A stretch of 64,000 nt of DNA from Solimonas thermocellulolyticum (GCF_040327995.1 NZ_JBEPIJ010000004.1:62001-126000); one strand, 5' to 3'; positions 44,076 to 52,332 are shown, counted from the first letter of the stretch. Made by a program: numbers and translations. Notes: a model not told the origin generated them from the letters alone.

Positions 44076-44951
44076 TCAGCGATTCCGGCCGCGACGGCTG
44101 CGGGTCCAGATATGCAGGCCGTTGATGATCAGCAGCAACACGAGCGAGAGCGTGAGCATCGCCACGGCGACCGCGCTCGCACCGGCGTAGTCGAACTCCT
44201 CGAGCTTGATGATGATCAGCAGTGGCGCGATCTCACTGATCATCGGCATGTTGCCGGCGATGAAGATGATCGAACCGTACTCCCCGGCGGCACGCGCGAA
44301 CGCCAGCGTGAAACCGGTGATGATGCCGGGCAGGATGGTCGGCAGGATGACTCTGGTGATGGCCTGTAGCCGCGTGGCACCCAGCGACGCGGCGGCCTCT
44401 TCGAGTTCGCGCTCGGCTTCTTCGAGCAGAGGCTGCACGGTGCGAACGACGAAGGGCAGGCCGATGAACGTGCAGGCCACGATCACCCCCACAGGGGTGT
44501 AAGCGACCTTGATCCCGAGCGGTTCGAGGAACTGACCGATCCAGCCGTTAGCCGCATACAAGGCCGTCAGTGCGATGCCGGCGACTGCAGTCGGCAACGC
44601 GAACGGCAGATCGATGATCGCGTCGAAAAAGCGCTTTGCGAAGAAGCGGTACCGCACGAACACCCATGCGATCAAGGTCCCGAAGACGGCGTTGATCGAG
44701 GCGCCGATCAGCGCGGCACCGAAGCTGAGCTTGAGCGCGGCGAGTACGCGCGGCGCGCTGACCACATTCCAGAACCCGGACCAGCCGAGTTCCGCAGACT
44801 TGAAGAACACGCCGGCGAGCGGGATCAGCACGATCAGGCTCAGATACAGCACGGTGAAGCCGAGCGTGAGCCCCCTGCCCGGGATGATGGACTTGCCGCG
44901 GGGCGTGCGAATGCGCGCCGGCGTTCCGGTAGCGTCGTTCGAAGCCGTCAT
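44076..44951 (-). CDS. cysT: Sulfate ABC transporter permease CysT (CysU)
   Basis: The 291-residue inner-membrane permease has the CysT pattern GRGLTLGFTVLYLSLIVLIP, the EAA loop EEAAASLGATRLQAITRVIL and FARAAGEYGSIIFIAGNMP. It pairs with CysW to form the sulfate channel. 228 bp separate it from the binding-protein gene upstream, with a strong hairpin in between. Confidence 0.95.
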   Translation of the reverse strand: MTASNDATGTPARIRTPRGKSIIPGRGLTLGFTVLYLSLIVLIPLAGVFFKSAELGWSGFWNVVSAPRVLAALKLSFGAALIGASINAVFGTLIAWVFVRYRFFAKRFFDAIIDLPFALPTAVAGIALTALYAANGWIGQFLEPLGIKVAYTPVGVIVACTFIGLPFVVRTVQPLLEEAERELEEAAASLGATRLQAITRVILPTILPGIITGFTLAFARAAGEYGSIIFIAGNMPMISEIAPLLIIIKLEEFDYAGASAVAVAMLTLSLVLLLIINGLHIWTRSRRGRNR

Positions 44952-45141
44952 GAGTGCTTGTCTTGCTCAGAGAATGTAGGTCCGTGGTCGACCTTGACCG
45001 CTCCTGCGGCCGCGCCGTGACTTCCAACGGTCAGGTCGCCGAACGTCCCGGAATGCCATGACACTGCGCGAAGGGTCCGAGCGCCTCGACCGACGAGTGC
45101 CACTCATCCGAGCGTGGGCAGGGGTCGTGAGGAATTCCGAT

Positions 45142-45170
45142 GCGGCGGCGCAAGCGCGTTGCGCCGCCGC
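45142..45170 (-). repeat. 12-bp perfect hairpin between sbp and cysT
   Basis: GCGGCGGCGCAA (45142-45153) pairs fully with TTGCGCCGCCGC (45159-45170) around a 5-base loop, 9 bp after the sbp stop. No T-run follows, so it is probably an attenuator or mRNA-stability element. It would favour more binding protein than permease. Confidence 0.6.
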
Positions 45171-45179
45171 TGACTGAGG

Positions 45180-46175
45180 TCACTGCTTGAGATAGATTTG
45201 GTCGAAGTGTCCGCCGTCGGCGAAGTGTTCCCGCTGGGCGCGGGTCCAGCCGCCGAATGCCTCGTCGATCGTGAACAGTTCGACGTCGACGAACTGGCTC
45301 GCATACTTGGCTTTGGCCGCCGCGCCGGTCGGGCGATAGTAGTGCTTGCCGGCGAGATCCTGTCCCTCCTCGGAGTACAGATACTGCAGGTAAGCCTCGG
45401 CGACGGCGCGAGTCTTCTTCTTGTCGACGACCTTGTCGACGACGGTCACGGTCGGTTCGGCGAGGATGCTCAGCGACGGAACCACGATCTCGAACTCGCC
45501 CTCGCCGAACTCCTTGAGCGCGAGGAAGGCCTCGTTCTCCCAGGACAGGAGCACGTCGCCGATCCCTCGCTGCACGAAGGTCGTCGTCGAACCGCGGGCG
45601 CCGGTGTCCAGAACGGGCACGTTCTTGAACAGTTTGCGCACGAAGTCCTTGGCCGCGGCTTCGCTGCCGTACTTGCGCTTGCCGTACTCCCAGGCGGCGA
45701 GATAGTTCCAGCGCGCACCTCCGGAGGTTTTCGGGTTCGGTGTGATCACCGCAACGCCCGGCCTGACGAGATCGTCCCAATCCTTGATGCCCTTTGGATT
45801 GCCCGCACGCACCAGGAACACGATCGTGCTCGTGTAAGGCGCCGAGTTCAGCGGCAGACGCTTCTGCCAGTCTTTCGGAATCAGCTTGCCGTTGTCGTGA
45901 AGGGCGTCCACATCGGCCGCCAGCGCCAGCGTGACGACGTCGGCCGCAAGGCCGTCGATGACCGCGCGCGCCTGCTTGCCGGAGCCGCCGTGCGACTGCG
46001 CGACGGTGACCACGTCGCCGGTCTTCGCTTTGTAGTACTTGGCGAAAGCGACGTTGAACTCCTTGTAAAACTCGCGCGTCGGATCGTAGGAAACGTTGAG
46101 CAACTCGTAATTCGCCGCCTGGGCGAAAAACGGCGCGGACAAAGCGGCGGCGACGATCAGGGATTTCAGTTTCAT
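45180..46175 (-). CDS. sbp: Periplasmic sulfate-binding protein
   Basis: The 331-residue protein has a signal peptide (MKLKSLIVAAALSAPFFAQA), then the family start YELLNVSYDPTREFYKEFN and the ligand motif AQSHGGSGKQARAVIDGL. Later NPKTSGGARWNYLAAWEYG is also conserved. It captures sulfate in the periplasm and delivers it to CysTW. It follows the porin gene by 62 bp. Confidence 0.95.
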   Translation of the reverse strand: MKLKSLIVAAALSAPFFAQAANYELLNVSYDPTREFYKEFNVAFAKYYKAKTGDVVTVAQSHGGSGKQARAVIDGLAADVVTLALAADVDALHDNGKLIPKDWQKRLPLNSAPYTSTIVFLVRAGNPKGIKDWDDLVRPGVAVITPNPKTSGGARWNYLAAWEYGKRKYGSEAAAKDFVRKLFKNVPVLDTGARGSTTTFVQRGIGDVLLSWENEAFLALKEFGEGEFEIVVPSLSILAEPTVTVVDKVVDKKKTRAVAEAYLQYLYSEEGQDLAGKHYYRPTGAAAKAKYASQFVDVELFTIDEAFGGWTRAQREHFADGGHFDQIYLKQ

Positions 46176-46237
46176 GTTTGCTGTCCAGGGGTTTTTCGTG
46201 CGATGAAATAACCAAACGCCAAAGTGCCGAGTGCGGA

Positions 46238-47545
46238 TCAGAACGACAGTTGAAGGCGGGTGAACACCGACTTCTCGTCATCGCGATCCGGATCAGAGAA
46301 GTTGGAGAAGGACGTCCGATTGAAGTTGAGGACGGCCTTGACGTTGCCGTTGAGGATCCAGTTGAGTCCGATCGCCGCGTTTTGGATCGACTCGACGCCG
46401 CTGGCCTCGAACACGCCGATGTCGACTCCTTCATCGTCAGCCTGCAGCGCGCCGATGCGCGCGGTGATTTCGAATGCGCCCCAGCCGGGCTTTCCCACCC
46501 GGAAAGGCGTCTGCGGCTTTACGCCGCCGAAGCTCGCGGCCTCGCCGGTGAGCACGTAGCTCGCCACGAGTTGCCACGCTTCGTTGCTGATCTCCCCGCG
46601 ATCGCTCGCGCTGGTCAGCTCTTGAGTCGAGACGATGTACTCCGCGAGCAGGCCGAACGGCCCGCGATACAGATAGCCTTGCGGCGAGAATCGGGTGGCG
46701 TCGCCGTCGTAGTTCGTGCCGGCGGCGTAGCTGATCCCGGTGCGACGGTCAGGGGTCGAGTAATTGCGCGGGCTCTCGGGAACACCGCGCTTGCTGCCGT
46801 GCGAGCCGGCGATGCCAAAGCCGATGCCGGGCGTCGGCTCGTAGAACAGCCGCGCCTCGACTTCCTTGCGCCCGTTGTTGTCGGTCGCACCGCCGTCCTC
46901 GCCGTCGCGCGTGCCGTTGTAGACGCCAACGACGTACTGCAGTTGGTTGCCGGCGAGCGCACCCTGCAGTTGCACGCCGATCTCGCGGTTCGGCGCGAGC
47001 TCCGTCGGCAGACCGCGTTCGATGAAGGCGATCGCCGAGGCGCTCTGCAGGCGCTCCAGGCCGACCGGTCCCTTGACTTTGCCGGCACGCAGCGTCACCG
47101 CCGGAGCGAACTTGAGGTCGATGTAGGCGTCGACGAAGGTCGCGTTATTGCCGGCAAACTCGGGCGTCAGGCGGTAGCCGACGAGGCTGCCGAGCGTGCC
47201 TTGGAAGGTCGGGCGCAGGCGGCGGAAGGTGAAGGTGTCGGCGGACTGCGGCACGCTGTCGCCGGTGAACCAGCGTCCGTCGAGCTGGATCAGTCCGTTG
47301 ACGCGGAACTCATAGTCACCGGACTTGAGCGAGAACCCTTTGTCGGATGCGGCGGCGACGGTCGCGGTTGCGGCCTTTGCGGTGGCTTCCTCCTTTTCCA
47401 GTTCGAGCTTGCGCTCGAGGATGCGGATGCGTTGGTCGAGCTCCTGAGTCGTCGTGGCGGCCGCGGGAGTGGCCGCGGCAGCGAGCACAGTGCCGGCGAG
47501 CAGCGATAGGTGGAGCGCCCGTGCGTGGGCGATGGGGTGTTGCAT
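46238..47545 (-). CDS. OprO/OprP-type anion porin
   Basis: The 435-residue outer-membrane protein has a signal peptide, a short coiled coil (ELDQRIRILERKLELEKEEA, about residues 34-55) and a beta-barrel ending in aromatic QLSF. Segments such as FRRLRPTFQGTLG and AYIDLKFAPAVTLRAGKVK match the phosphate-selective porin O/P family. Its place between the DUF2292 gene and sbp suggests it takes up sulfate or another anion when sulfur is scarce. That role is inferred. Confidence 0.9.
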   Translation of the reverse strand: MQHPIAHARALHLSLLAGTVLAAAATPAAATTTQELDQRIRILERKLELEKEEATAKAATATVAAASDKGFSLKSGDYEFRVNGLIQLDGRWFTGDSVPQSADTFTFRRLRPTFQGTLGSLVGYRLTPEFAGNNATFVDAYIDLKFAPAVTLRAGKVKGPVGLERLQSASAIAFIERGLPTELAPNREIGVQLQGALAGNQLQYVVGVYNGTRDGEDGGATDNNGRKEVEARLFYEPTPGIGFGIAGSHGSKRGVPESPRNYSTPDRRTGISYAAGTNYDGDATRFSPQGYLYRGPFGLLAEYIVSTQELTSASDRGEISNEAWQLVASYVLTGEAASFGGVKPQTPFRVGKPGWGAFEITARIGALQADDEGVDIGVFEASGVESIQNAAIGLNWILNGNVKAVLNFNRTSFSNFSDPDRDDEKSVFTRLQLSF

Positions 47546-47590
47546 GGCGGTGTATTCCCGGTGTCGTGAGGCGAGCTTCCGGTAGGCCGG

Positions 47591-47788
47591 TCAGCTCACG
47601 TGCTGTTCTGTGGGTCGTGCATGGCGCTCGGATTCGAGTCGCACTTTTTCGCGCCGCTCGATCTGTACGATGCGGCCTTGGTGTACGGTGATTTCGACGG
47701 CCCCGAATTCGAGTCCGGCCAGCGCCTGGGCGATCTGGTCGAGCACCGCGCTACGTGGGCCGCGTGGGGAGAGTGGCGCAGTGCTCAT
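47591..47788 (-). CDS. DUF2292 (YezD-like) small protein leading the sulfate operon
   Basis: The 65-residue protein contains the DUF2292 core, with QALAGLEFGAVEITVHQGRI followed by VQIERREKVRL. This short family is often encoded next to sulfate transport or sulfur assimilation genes. Its biochemical role is unknown. It is the first gene after the sigma-54-like promoter at 47832-47848 and lies 45 bp upstream of the porin gene. Confidence 0.82.
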   Translation of the reverse strand: MSTAPLSPRGPRSAVLDQIAQALAGLEFGAVEITVHQGRIVQIERREKVRLESERHARPTEQHVS

Positions 47789-47831
47789 ATCCGCGTTTAA
47801 TAATCACTTGTGGGCTTTGCGGACATGTCTG

Positions 47832-47848
47832 ATCACATACCGTGCCAA
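47832..47848 (-). promoter_or_regulatory. Sigma-54-like promoter of the sulfate-uptake operon
   Basis: Read on the minus strand, TTGGCACGGTATGTGAT fits the -24/-12 consensus YTGGCACGRNNNTTGCW at 12 of 14 fixed positions, including the whole -24 block. The -12 dinucleotide is GA in place of GC. Transcription would begin near 47820, about 30 bp before the DUF2292 start. Confidence 0.65.
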
Positions 47849-47923
47849 TCCCAAGAAGTGCTCCTAAATGTCTGTTATTGATGCTTATATTCAACGATCA
47901 TGACGATATCTTTAGGCGTGTTC

Positions 47924-47978
47924 GTCATTTAAGACGGAAAATACGTCATATATGAACACAACATCCGTCAAATATGAC
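47924..47978. promoter_or_regulatory. Three phased enhancer sites, GTCA-N4-TGAC
   Basis: Three 12-bp sites lie at 47924-47935 (GTCATTTAAGAC), 47945-47956 (GTCATATATGAA) and 47967-47978 (GTCAAATATGAC), with steps of 21 and 22 bp. They are 75-130 bp upstream of the minus-strand -24 element, the usual place for activator sites. The last one covers the start codon of the activator gene, allowing self-repression. NorR sites (GTCA-N3-TGAC, three in a row) are a known parallel. Confidence 0.65.
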
Positions 47979-49566
47979 TGATGGACTGCCCCCTTCGTCC
48001 CTGGACGCGTTAAGACTCCATCTCTGGACCGAGGTCGGTCGGCACCTCGATCTCGTCGAGTCCTTGCCGGTCTTTGTCCGGGCCCTCGAACACCGCATGC
48101 CGGTCCGGTTTCTGCGCATCGACGAACTGGTGCCTGCCGGCGGTCTACTGACGCTCGCCGAGTGGTCGCGACACGCGGGTATGCGTGCGCGCCACGAGCT
48201 ACAGCCACAGACCTTGCCGAGCTTGCAAGCGCTGGATGCCTGGGCCGGCCGCGGCCAACTCGCGGTCTGCGAGCCCGGCGGGCAATGGAGTCTGCCCTTC
48301 GCACTGATCGACGGATTCGAAGCGGGCGAGGCGGGGCTGGTCGGTGCGCTGCGCGCCGAGGGCCGACTCGTGGGGCTGGCGTTGGTGCGTGGTGGCGACC
48401 GCCCCTTCGATGCCGACGAGCAAGCGTTGTTCACGGCGCTGCTCGAGCCTCTGACGGCCGCGGTCGTCAACGACCGGCGCCTGCGCGAGATCCGTCGGCT
48501 CGGCGCTGCGGCGGAGGCGGACCGCCAGTCCTTGCTCACACGGTTGGGCCGCGACAGCGTCTTTGAGCACATCGTCGGCGCCGAGCGCGGACTACGGCAC
48601 GTCATGGAGCGCGTGGATCAGGTCGCGCCGACCGACGCCTCCGTGCTGATCCTCGGGGAGACCGGGGCCGGCAAGGAGGTCATCGCGCGCGCCATCCACG
48701 AGCGATCGGCGCGTCGCGACGGCCCGTTCGTGCGTGTGAACTGCGGTGCGCTGCCCCCCGAGCTGATCGATTCGGAGCTGTTCGGTCACGAGAAGGGCAG
48801 CTTCACCGGGGCGCTGGCGGCGCGCCGCGGCTGGTTCGAGCGTGCCGACGGCGGCACCTTGTTTCTGGACGAAGTCGGCGAGCTGTCGCTTGCGGCACAG
48901 GTGCGTTTGCTGCGCGTGTTGCAGGACGGCGTGGTCCAGCGGGTCGGCGGCGAGAAGGACCTTGCCGTCGATGTGCGCGTGATCGCGGCGACCCACCGCG
49001 ACCTGCCGTCGATGGTGCAGGAGCGCAGCTTCCGCGAAGATCTATGGTACCGGCTCGCGGTGTTTCCGCTGATTCTCCCGCCGCTGCGCGAGCGGCCGCA
49101 GGATATCCCCGCGCTGACCCAGCATTTCGTTCAACGCGCGGCCAAGCGCCTGGGCGTCACGGTGCCGCTGGTGCGACCAGCCGACATCGAGCGGCTCCAG
49201 GCCTATCGCTGGCCCGGCAATGTGCGCGAGTTCGCGGCAGTGATCGAGCGCGCCGTGATCCTCGGGCAGGGGACACGGCTGGAGGTGGATGCGGCGCTGG
49301 GTATCGATGCACCGCGGCAGGCGTCGCAAATGTCGCCGGCGGCGACTCGCGAGCGCGACAGCCCCTCTGCGGCCGCGTCGGTGGAGGGCACTGGCATCGA
49401 GGCCCTCGATACGGTCATCCAGCGCCACCTGCAGAAGGCGCTGCGCGCGACGCGCGGCCGCGTCGACGGCCCACACGGCGCGGCGCGCCTGCTCGGGGTC
49501 AACGCGAGCACCTTGCGCGCCAAGCTGCGCAAGCACCGCATCGACCCGCGCGCCTACCGGGGCTGA
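47974..49566 (+). CDS. Sigma-54-dependent enhancer-binding activator (NorR-like)
   Basis: The 530-residue protein has an N-terminal GAF-like sensor (about 1-180), an AAA+ domain with Walker A LGETGAGKEVIAR, the sigma-54 contact loop written GSFTGA in place of GAFTGA, Walker B GGTLFLDEVGEL, and a C-terminal Fis-type helix-turn-helix (RLLGVNASTLRAKLRKHRI). GSFTGA is an accepted natural variant. It is divergent from the sulfate operon and is its likely activator. The ATG at 47974 lacks a ribosome site and sits within an operator, so its own expression may be low and autoregulated. Confidence 0.9.
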   Translation: MTDGLPPSSLDALRLHLWTEVGRHLDLVESLPVFVRALEHRMPVRFLRIDELVPAGGLLTLAEWSRHAGMRARHELQPQTLPSLQALDAWAGRGQLAVCEPGGQWSLPFALIDGFEAGEAGLVGALRAEGRLVGLALVRGGDRPFDADEQALFTALLEPLTAAVVNDRRLREIRRLGAAAEADRQSLLTRLGRDSVFEHIVGAERGLRHVMERVDQVAPTDASVLILGETGAGKEVIARAIHERSARRDGPFVRVNCGALPPELIDSELFGHEKGSFTGALAARRGWFERADGGTLFLDEVGELSLAAQVRLLRVLQDGVVQRVGGEKDLAVDVRVIAATHRDLPSMVQERSFREDLWYRLAVFPLILPPLRERPQDIPALTQHFVQRAAKRLGVTVPLVRPADIERLQAYRWPGNVREFAAVIERAVILGQGTRLEVDAALGIDAPRQASQMSPAATRERDSPSAAASVEGTGIEALDTVIQRHLQKALRATRGRVDGPHGAARLLGVNASTLRAKLRKHRIDPRAYRG

Positions 49567-49570
49567 TGAC

Positions 49571-50110
49571 TCACCACTTCATCATCGGCAGCGGGTGTAG
49601 CGGATCGGTGCACAGCTGGCGCAGCGTGAGCTGCACCAGGCGCTTGTGGAAGCCGGCGTTGGGAAAGCGCGCGCGCACCTCGGCGACGAAGGCGCGCGGC
49701 AGGCCGAAGCGCACCATGCCGAGTGACACGTCGACCAGGTCGGCCTTGCGGAAGGCCTCGACCAGTTCGCCGCCGGGTGCATCCCAGCGCCGGAAACGGT
49801 GGTGCTGGTCGATGATCGCGTCGATCTCGTCGGCCCAGTCGCCCAGTCCTTCGGCTTGCAGCCACTCGCGGGCGAGGTCTGCGGACGGACGCAGATAGTC
49901 GATGGTGCCGTGGGTCCAGATCGCCAGATCGTGGAACACGGCGGCGATCACCAGCTTGCGCTGCGCGTCGGTGTCGGGGCGGGCGAGGGCGAAGCAGAAA
50001 TTCAGCATCCGCAACAGGTGATTGCGGTAGGCCTCGTGATCGGCGCCGAGCGCGTCGCGCCAGCGCTCGAGCAAGGCATCGAGTTGCGGGAAGTCCTGGT
50101 GGATGTGCAT
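49571..50110 (-). CDS. HD-domain metal-dependent phosphohydrolase
   Basis: The 179-residue protein has the HD-domain metal ligands: HLLRMLNF near residue 31, the HD pair in AAVFHDLAIW near 80 and DQHHRFRRWD near 125. HD proteins of this group hydrolyse phosphate esters or nucleotides; the substrate is unknown. It converges on the activator gene, 4 bp apart. ATG 50110 is the start. Confidence 0.8.
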   Translation of the reverse strand: MHIHQDFPQLDALLERWRDALGADHEAYRNHLLRMLNFCFALARPDTDAQRKLVIAAVFHDLAIWTHGTIDYLRPSADLAREWLQAEGLGDWADEIDAIIDQHHRFRRWDAPGGELVEAFRKADLVDVSLGMVRFGLPRAFVAEVRARFPNAGFHKRLVQLTLRQLCTDPLHPLPMMKW

Positions 50111-50203
50111 GAACCGGCGTCCGAGGGCTGGCTGGCCGCCACAGCTTCGCCGATTTCGTAGTGGTGATCGCCACCCGGCCGAACGGCGCGGCCGCCGCGG
50201 CGC

Positions 50204-50230
50204 TGTCGAAATCAGCCGCGGGCGTTCGAC
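50204..50230 (+). promoter_or_regulatory. ECF42-type promoter 1 (before first YCII gene)
   Basis: TGTCGAAA, 11 bases, CGTTCGAC. The same motif with identical spacing precedes the second YCII gene and the VOC gene. The rest of the 310-bp gap 50111-50420 holds no separate gene. An in-frame ATG at 50289 with GGAG upstream could extend the first YCII protein by 44 residues. Confidence 0.65.
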
Positions 50231-50420
50231 CATCCAGTGTGCACGGCCGCGGGCGGCCGTGCGCGCTCACCTGCACTGGAGATCCGCGATGTCCTCTCTC
50301 GATCCGCCACCCGGCCATGCTCTGGGTTATGGTGCGGCGGCTGCCGACCCGGGGCGCCATTCGACGACGATGAAGCGCCTCCAGGATCGCAGGCGCCGAC
50401 GTGCAAGCAAGGAGAAGACG

Positions 50421-50771
50421 ATGAAGTACCTGTGTCTGGTGTACTGCGATGAGCGCAAGCTCGAAGGTTGGGACGACGCCGAGTGCATGGCCTGCGGGCA
50501 GGCGTTTCGGGACAGCGGCCATCTGGTCGCCGCCGAGGCGCTGCAGCCGGTGCATACGGCGACCACGGTGCGCGTGCGTGGCGGCAAGGTGTCGATCACC
50601 GACGGGCCGTTCGCCGAAACCAAGGAGCAGCTCGCCGGCTTCTACTTGCTGGATGCGAAGAACCTCGACGAAGCCCTGGAGATGGCGGCGAAGATTCCGC
50701 CGGCAACGGTCGGCAGCATCGAGGTGCGGCCCATTCGCGAGCTGATGCCCCGCGAGCTGCTGCCCAGGTAG
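50421..50771 (+). CDS. YCII-family DGPF-domain protein (first copy)
   Basis: The 116-residue protein is a dimeric alpha/beta-barrel YCII protein with MKYLCLVYCDERKL, the DGPF motif in ITDGPFAETKEQLAGF, and a conserved His/Asp region. DGPF proteins are encoded next to ECF42 sigma factors and are thought to be their targets or partners; the chemistry is unknown. AAGGAGAAGACG precedes ATG 50421. It is a paralogue of the next gene. Confidence 0.9.
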   Translation: MKYLCLVYCDERKLEGWDDAECMACGQAFRDSGHLVAAEALQPVHTATTVRVRGGKVSITDGPFAETKEQLAGFYLLDAKNLDEALEMAAKIPPATVGSIEVRPIRELMPRELLPR

Positions 50772-50810
50772 CGCCATGTGGTCGCTGCGGTTCTGCCTGC
50801 CGCTCGGTGC

Positions 50811-50837
50811 TGTCGAAAACCGTCGCAGCCGATCGAC
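50811..50837 (+). promoter_or_regulatory. ECF42-type promoter 2 (before second YCII gene)
   Basis: TGTCGAAA, 11 bases, CGATCGAC, ending 43 bp before the second YCII start. It matches promoters 1 and 3 in both boxes and spacing. Confidence 0.7.
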
Positions 50838-50880
50838 TGAAGAACAGCGGCAGTCGTCGCCGCGAACACCGGAGTGCGAG

Positions 50881-51258
50881 ATGAAGTACCTGTGCCTGGC
50901 CTACGAACAGGAATCGAAGCTGGCGGCGCTGTCACGCGAGCAGTGGGCGTCGCTGCGCGAGGAGACGCTGGCCTATGTCGAGGAGCTGCGTCGCGGCGGC
51001 CACCTGATCACGACCGAGCCGCTGCAGACGGTGCGCAGCGCGATGACCGTGCGGGTGCGCAACGGCCAGTTGTCGGCCACCGACGGGCCCTTCGCCGAAA
51101 CCAAAGAACAGCTCGGCGGGTTCTTCATCGTCGAGGCGCGCGATCTCAACGAGGCGATTCAGCTTGCCGGGCGCTGGCCGTCGGCGCGCATCGGCAGCAT
51201 CGAGGTGCGGCCGATCGCCCAGGGGCTGCCCCAGGAGGGACGCAATGAAGCGAACTGA
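50881..51258 (+). CDS. YCII-family DGPF-domain protein (second copy)
   Basis: The 125-residue paralogue begins MKYLCLAYEQESKLAAL, carries TDGPFAETKEQLGGFF and ends RPIAQGLPQEGRNEAN. It shares the fold and motif of the first copy but is only partly identical. Its end overlaps the YceI gene by 14 bp, so the two are co-transcribed from promoter 2. Confidence 0.9.
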   Translation: MKYLCLAYEQESKLAALSREQWASLREETLAYVEELRRGGHLITTEPLQTVRSAMTVRVRNGQLSATDGPFAETKEQLGGFFIVEARDLNEAIQLAGRWPSARIGSIEVRPIAQGLPQEGRNEAN

Positions 51259-51838
51259 TGTGATCACCTGCGTCGTGTCCGCGGCCTGCGCGCTGCTGGC
51301 GGGCGTGCCGGCTGTCGCGGCGCCGGTCGTCTACGAACTCGATCCGCTGCACACTTTCCCGAGCATCGAGTTCCCGCACATGGACATCTCCATCTGGCGC
51401 GGCAAGTTCGACCGCAGCAAGGGCACGGTCGTGCTCGACCGCGCGGCGCGCAGCGGTCGCGTCGAGGTCGAGATCGACACGGCGAGCATCAACTTCGGGC
51501 TCGATGCGATGGACGAGAAGGCGCGCGGCGAGGAGTGGTTCGACGTGGCGCAGTATCCGTCGGCGACCTACGTCGGCGACTTGCGCTTCGACGGCGATAC
51601 GCCGGTTGCGGTCGACGGCCAGTTCACGTTCCGCGGCAAGACCCTGCCGTTGACGCTGACGCTCAACAGCTTCAAGTGCATCGAGCATCCGTACTACAAG
51701 AAGGAAGTCTGCGGTGCGGATGCCTACGGCGAGCTCAACTGGGGCGCCTACGGCATGAAGTACAGCGAGTTCGGCCAGGGCGACGCCGGTCGCGTGACGC
51801 TGCGCATCCAGGTGGAGGCGATGCCCAAGTCCGATTGA
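51245..51838 (+). CDS. YceI-family periplasmic protein
   Basis: The 197-residue protein has a signal peptide (CVVSAACALLAGVPAVA) and the YceI lipocalin-like barrel, with YELDPLHTFPSIEFPHMDIS near residue 29 and FDVAQYPSATYVG further on. YceI proteins bind isoprenoid quinone-like or amphiphilic ligands in the periplasm. CAGGAGGGACGC precedes ATG 51245. Its place in an ECF42 regulon hints at envelope or oxidative stress, which is inference. Confidence 0.92.
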   Translation: MKRTDVITCVVSAACALLAGVPAVAAPVVYELDPLHTFPSIEFPHMDISIWRGKFDRSKGTVVLDRAARSGRVEVEIDTASINFGLDAMDEKARGEEWFDVAQYPSATYVGDLRFDGDTPVAVDGQFTFRGKTLPLTLTLNSFKCIEHPYYKKEVCGADAYGELNWGAYGMKYSEFGQGDAGRVTLRIQVEAMPKSD

Positions 51839-51846
51839 CGGTGCAT

Positions 51847-51873
51847 TGTCGAAACGGCGTCGGCCGGTTCGAC
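51847..51873 (+). promoter_or_regulatory. ECF42-type promoter 3 (before VOC gene)
   Basis: TGTCGAAA, 11 bases, GGTTCGAC, ending 56 bp before the VOC gene start. It probably also drives the sigma-factor gene further downstream. Confidence 0.7.
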
Positions 51874-51929
51874 CATGGAGTGGAAGCCATCGCGCATTGC
51901 GACGGCAGTCGATTCAGGGAGCTTGAGCG

Positions 51930-52328
51930 ATGTCCACGATGATCTTCGTCAACCTGCCGGTCGCCGATCTGAACAAGTCGAAGCGCTTCTTCGAGGCGCT
52001 GGGCTGGCATTTCAATCCGCAGTTCACCGACGACAGCGCGGCCTGCCTGGTGATCAGCGACACCGTACACGCGATGCTGCACACACATGCTTCGTTCCGC
52101 CGCTTCACGCCCAAGGCGATCTGCGATGCGCACACGACCAGCGAGGTGCTGATCGCCCTGTCCTGCGACAGTCGCGCCCAGGTCGACGAGCGGGTCGACA
52201 AGGCGGTGGCCGCCGGTGCGAAACTGTTCCGCGATCCGCAGGATCACGGTTTCATGTACGAGCGTGCGTTCCAGGACCTGGATGGGCACATCTGGGAGCT
52301 GATGTGGATGGCCCCTGCGGCCGTATAA
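51930..52328 (+). CDS. VOC-family (glyoxalase-like) protein
   Basis: The 132-residue protein starts MSTMIFVNLPVADLNKSKRF and ends with FQDLDGHIWELMWM, the vicinal-oxygen-chelate pattern with a metal-ligand Glu. Similar proteins commonly accompany DGPF/ECF42 clusters. Substrate unknown. It directly precedes a short remnant of a DUF1428 gene, whose similarity begins at this gene's stop codon. Confidence 0.88.
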   Translation: MSTMIFVNLPVADLNKSKRFFEALGWHFNPQFTDDSAACLVISDTVHAMLHTHASFRRFTPKAICDAHTTSEVLIALSCDSRAQVDERVDKAVAAGAKLFRDPQDHGFMYERAFQDLDGHIWELMWMAPAAV

Positions 52329-52332
52329 AGTC

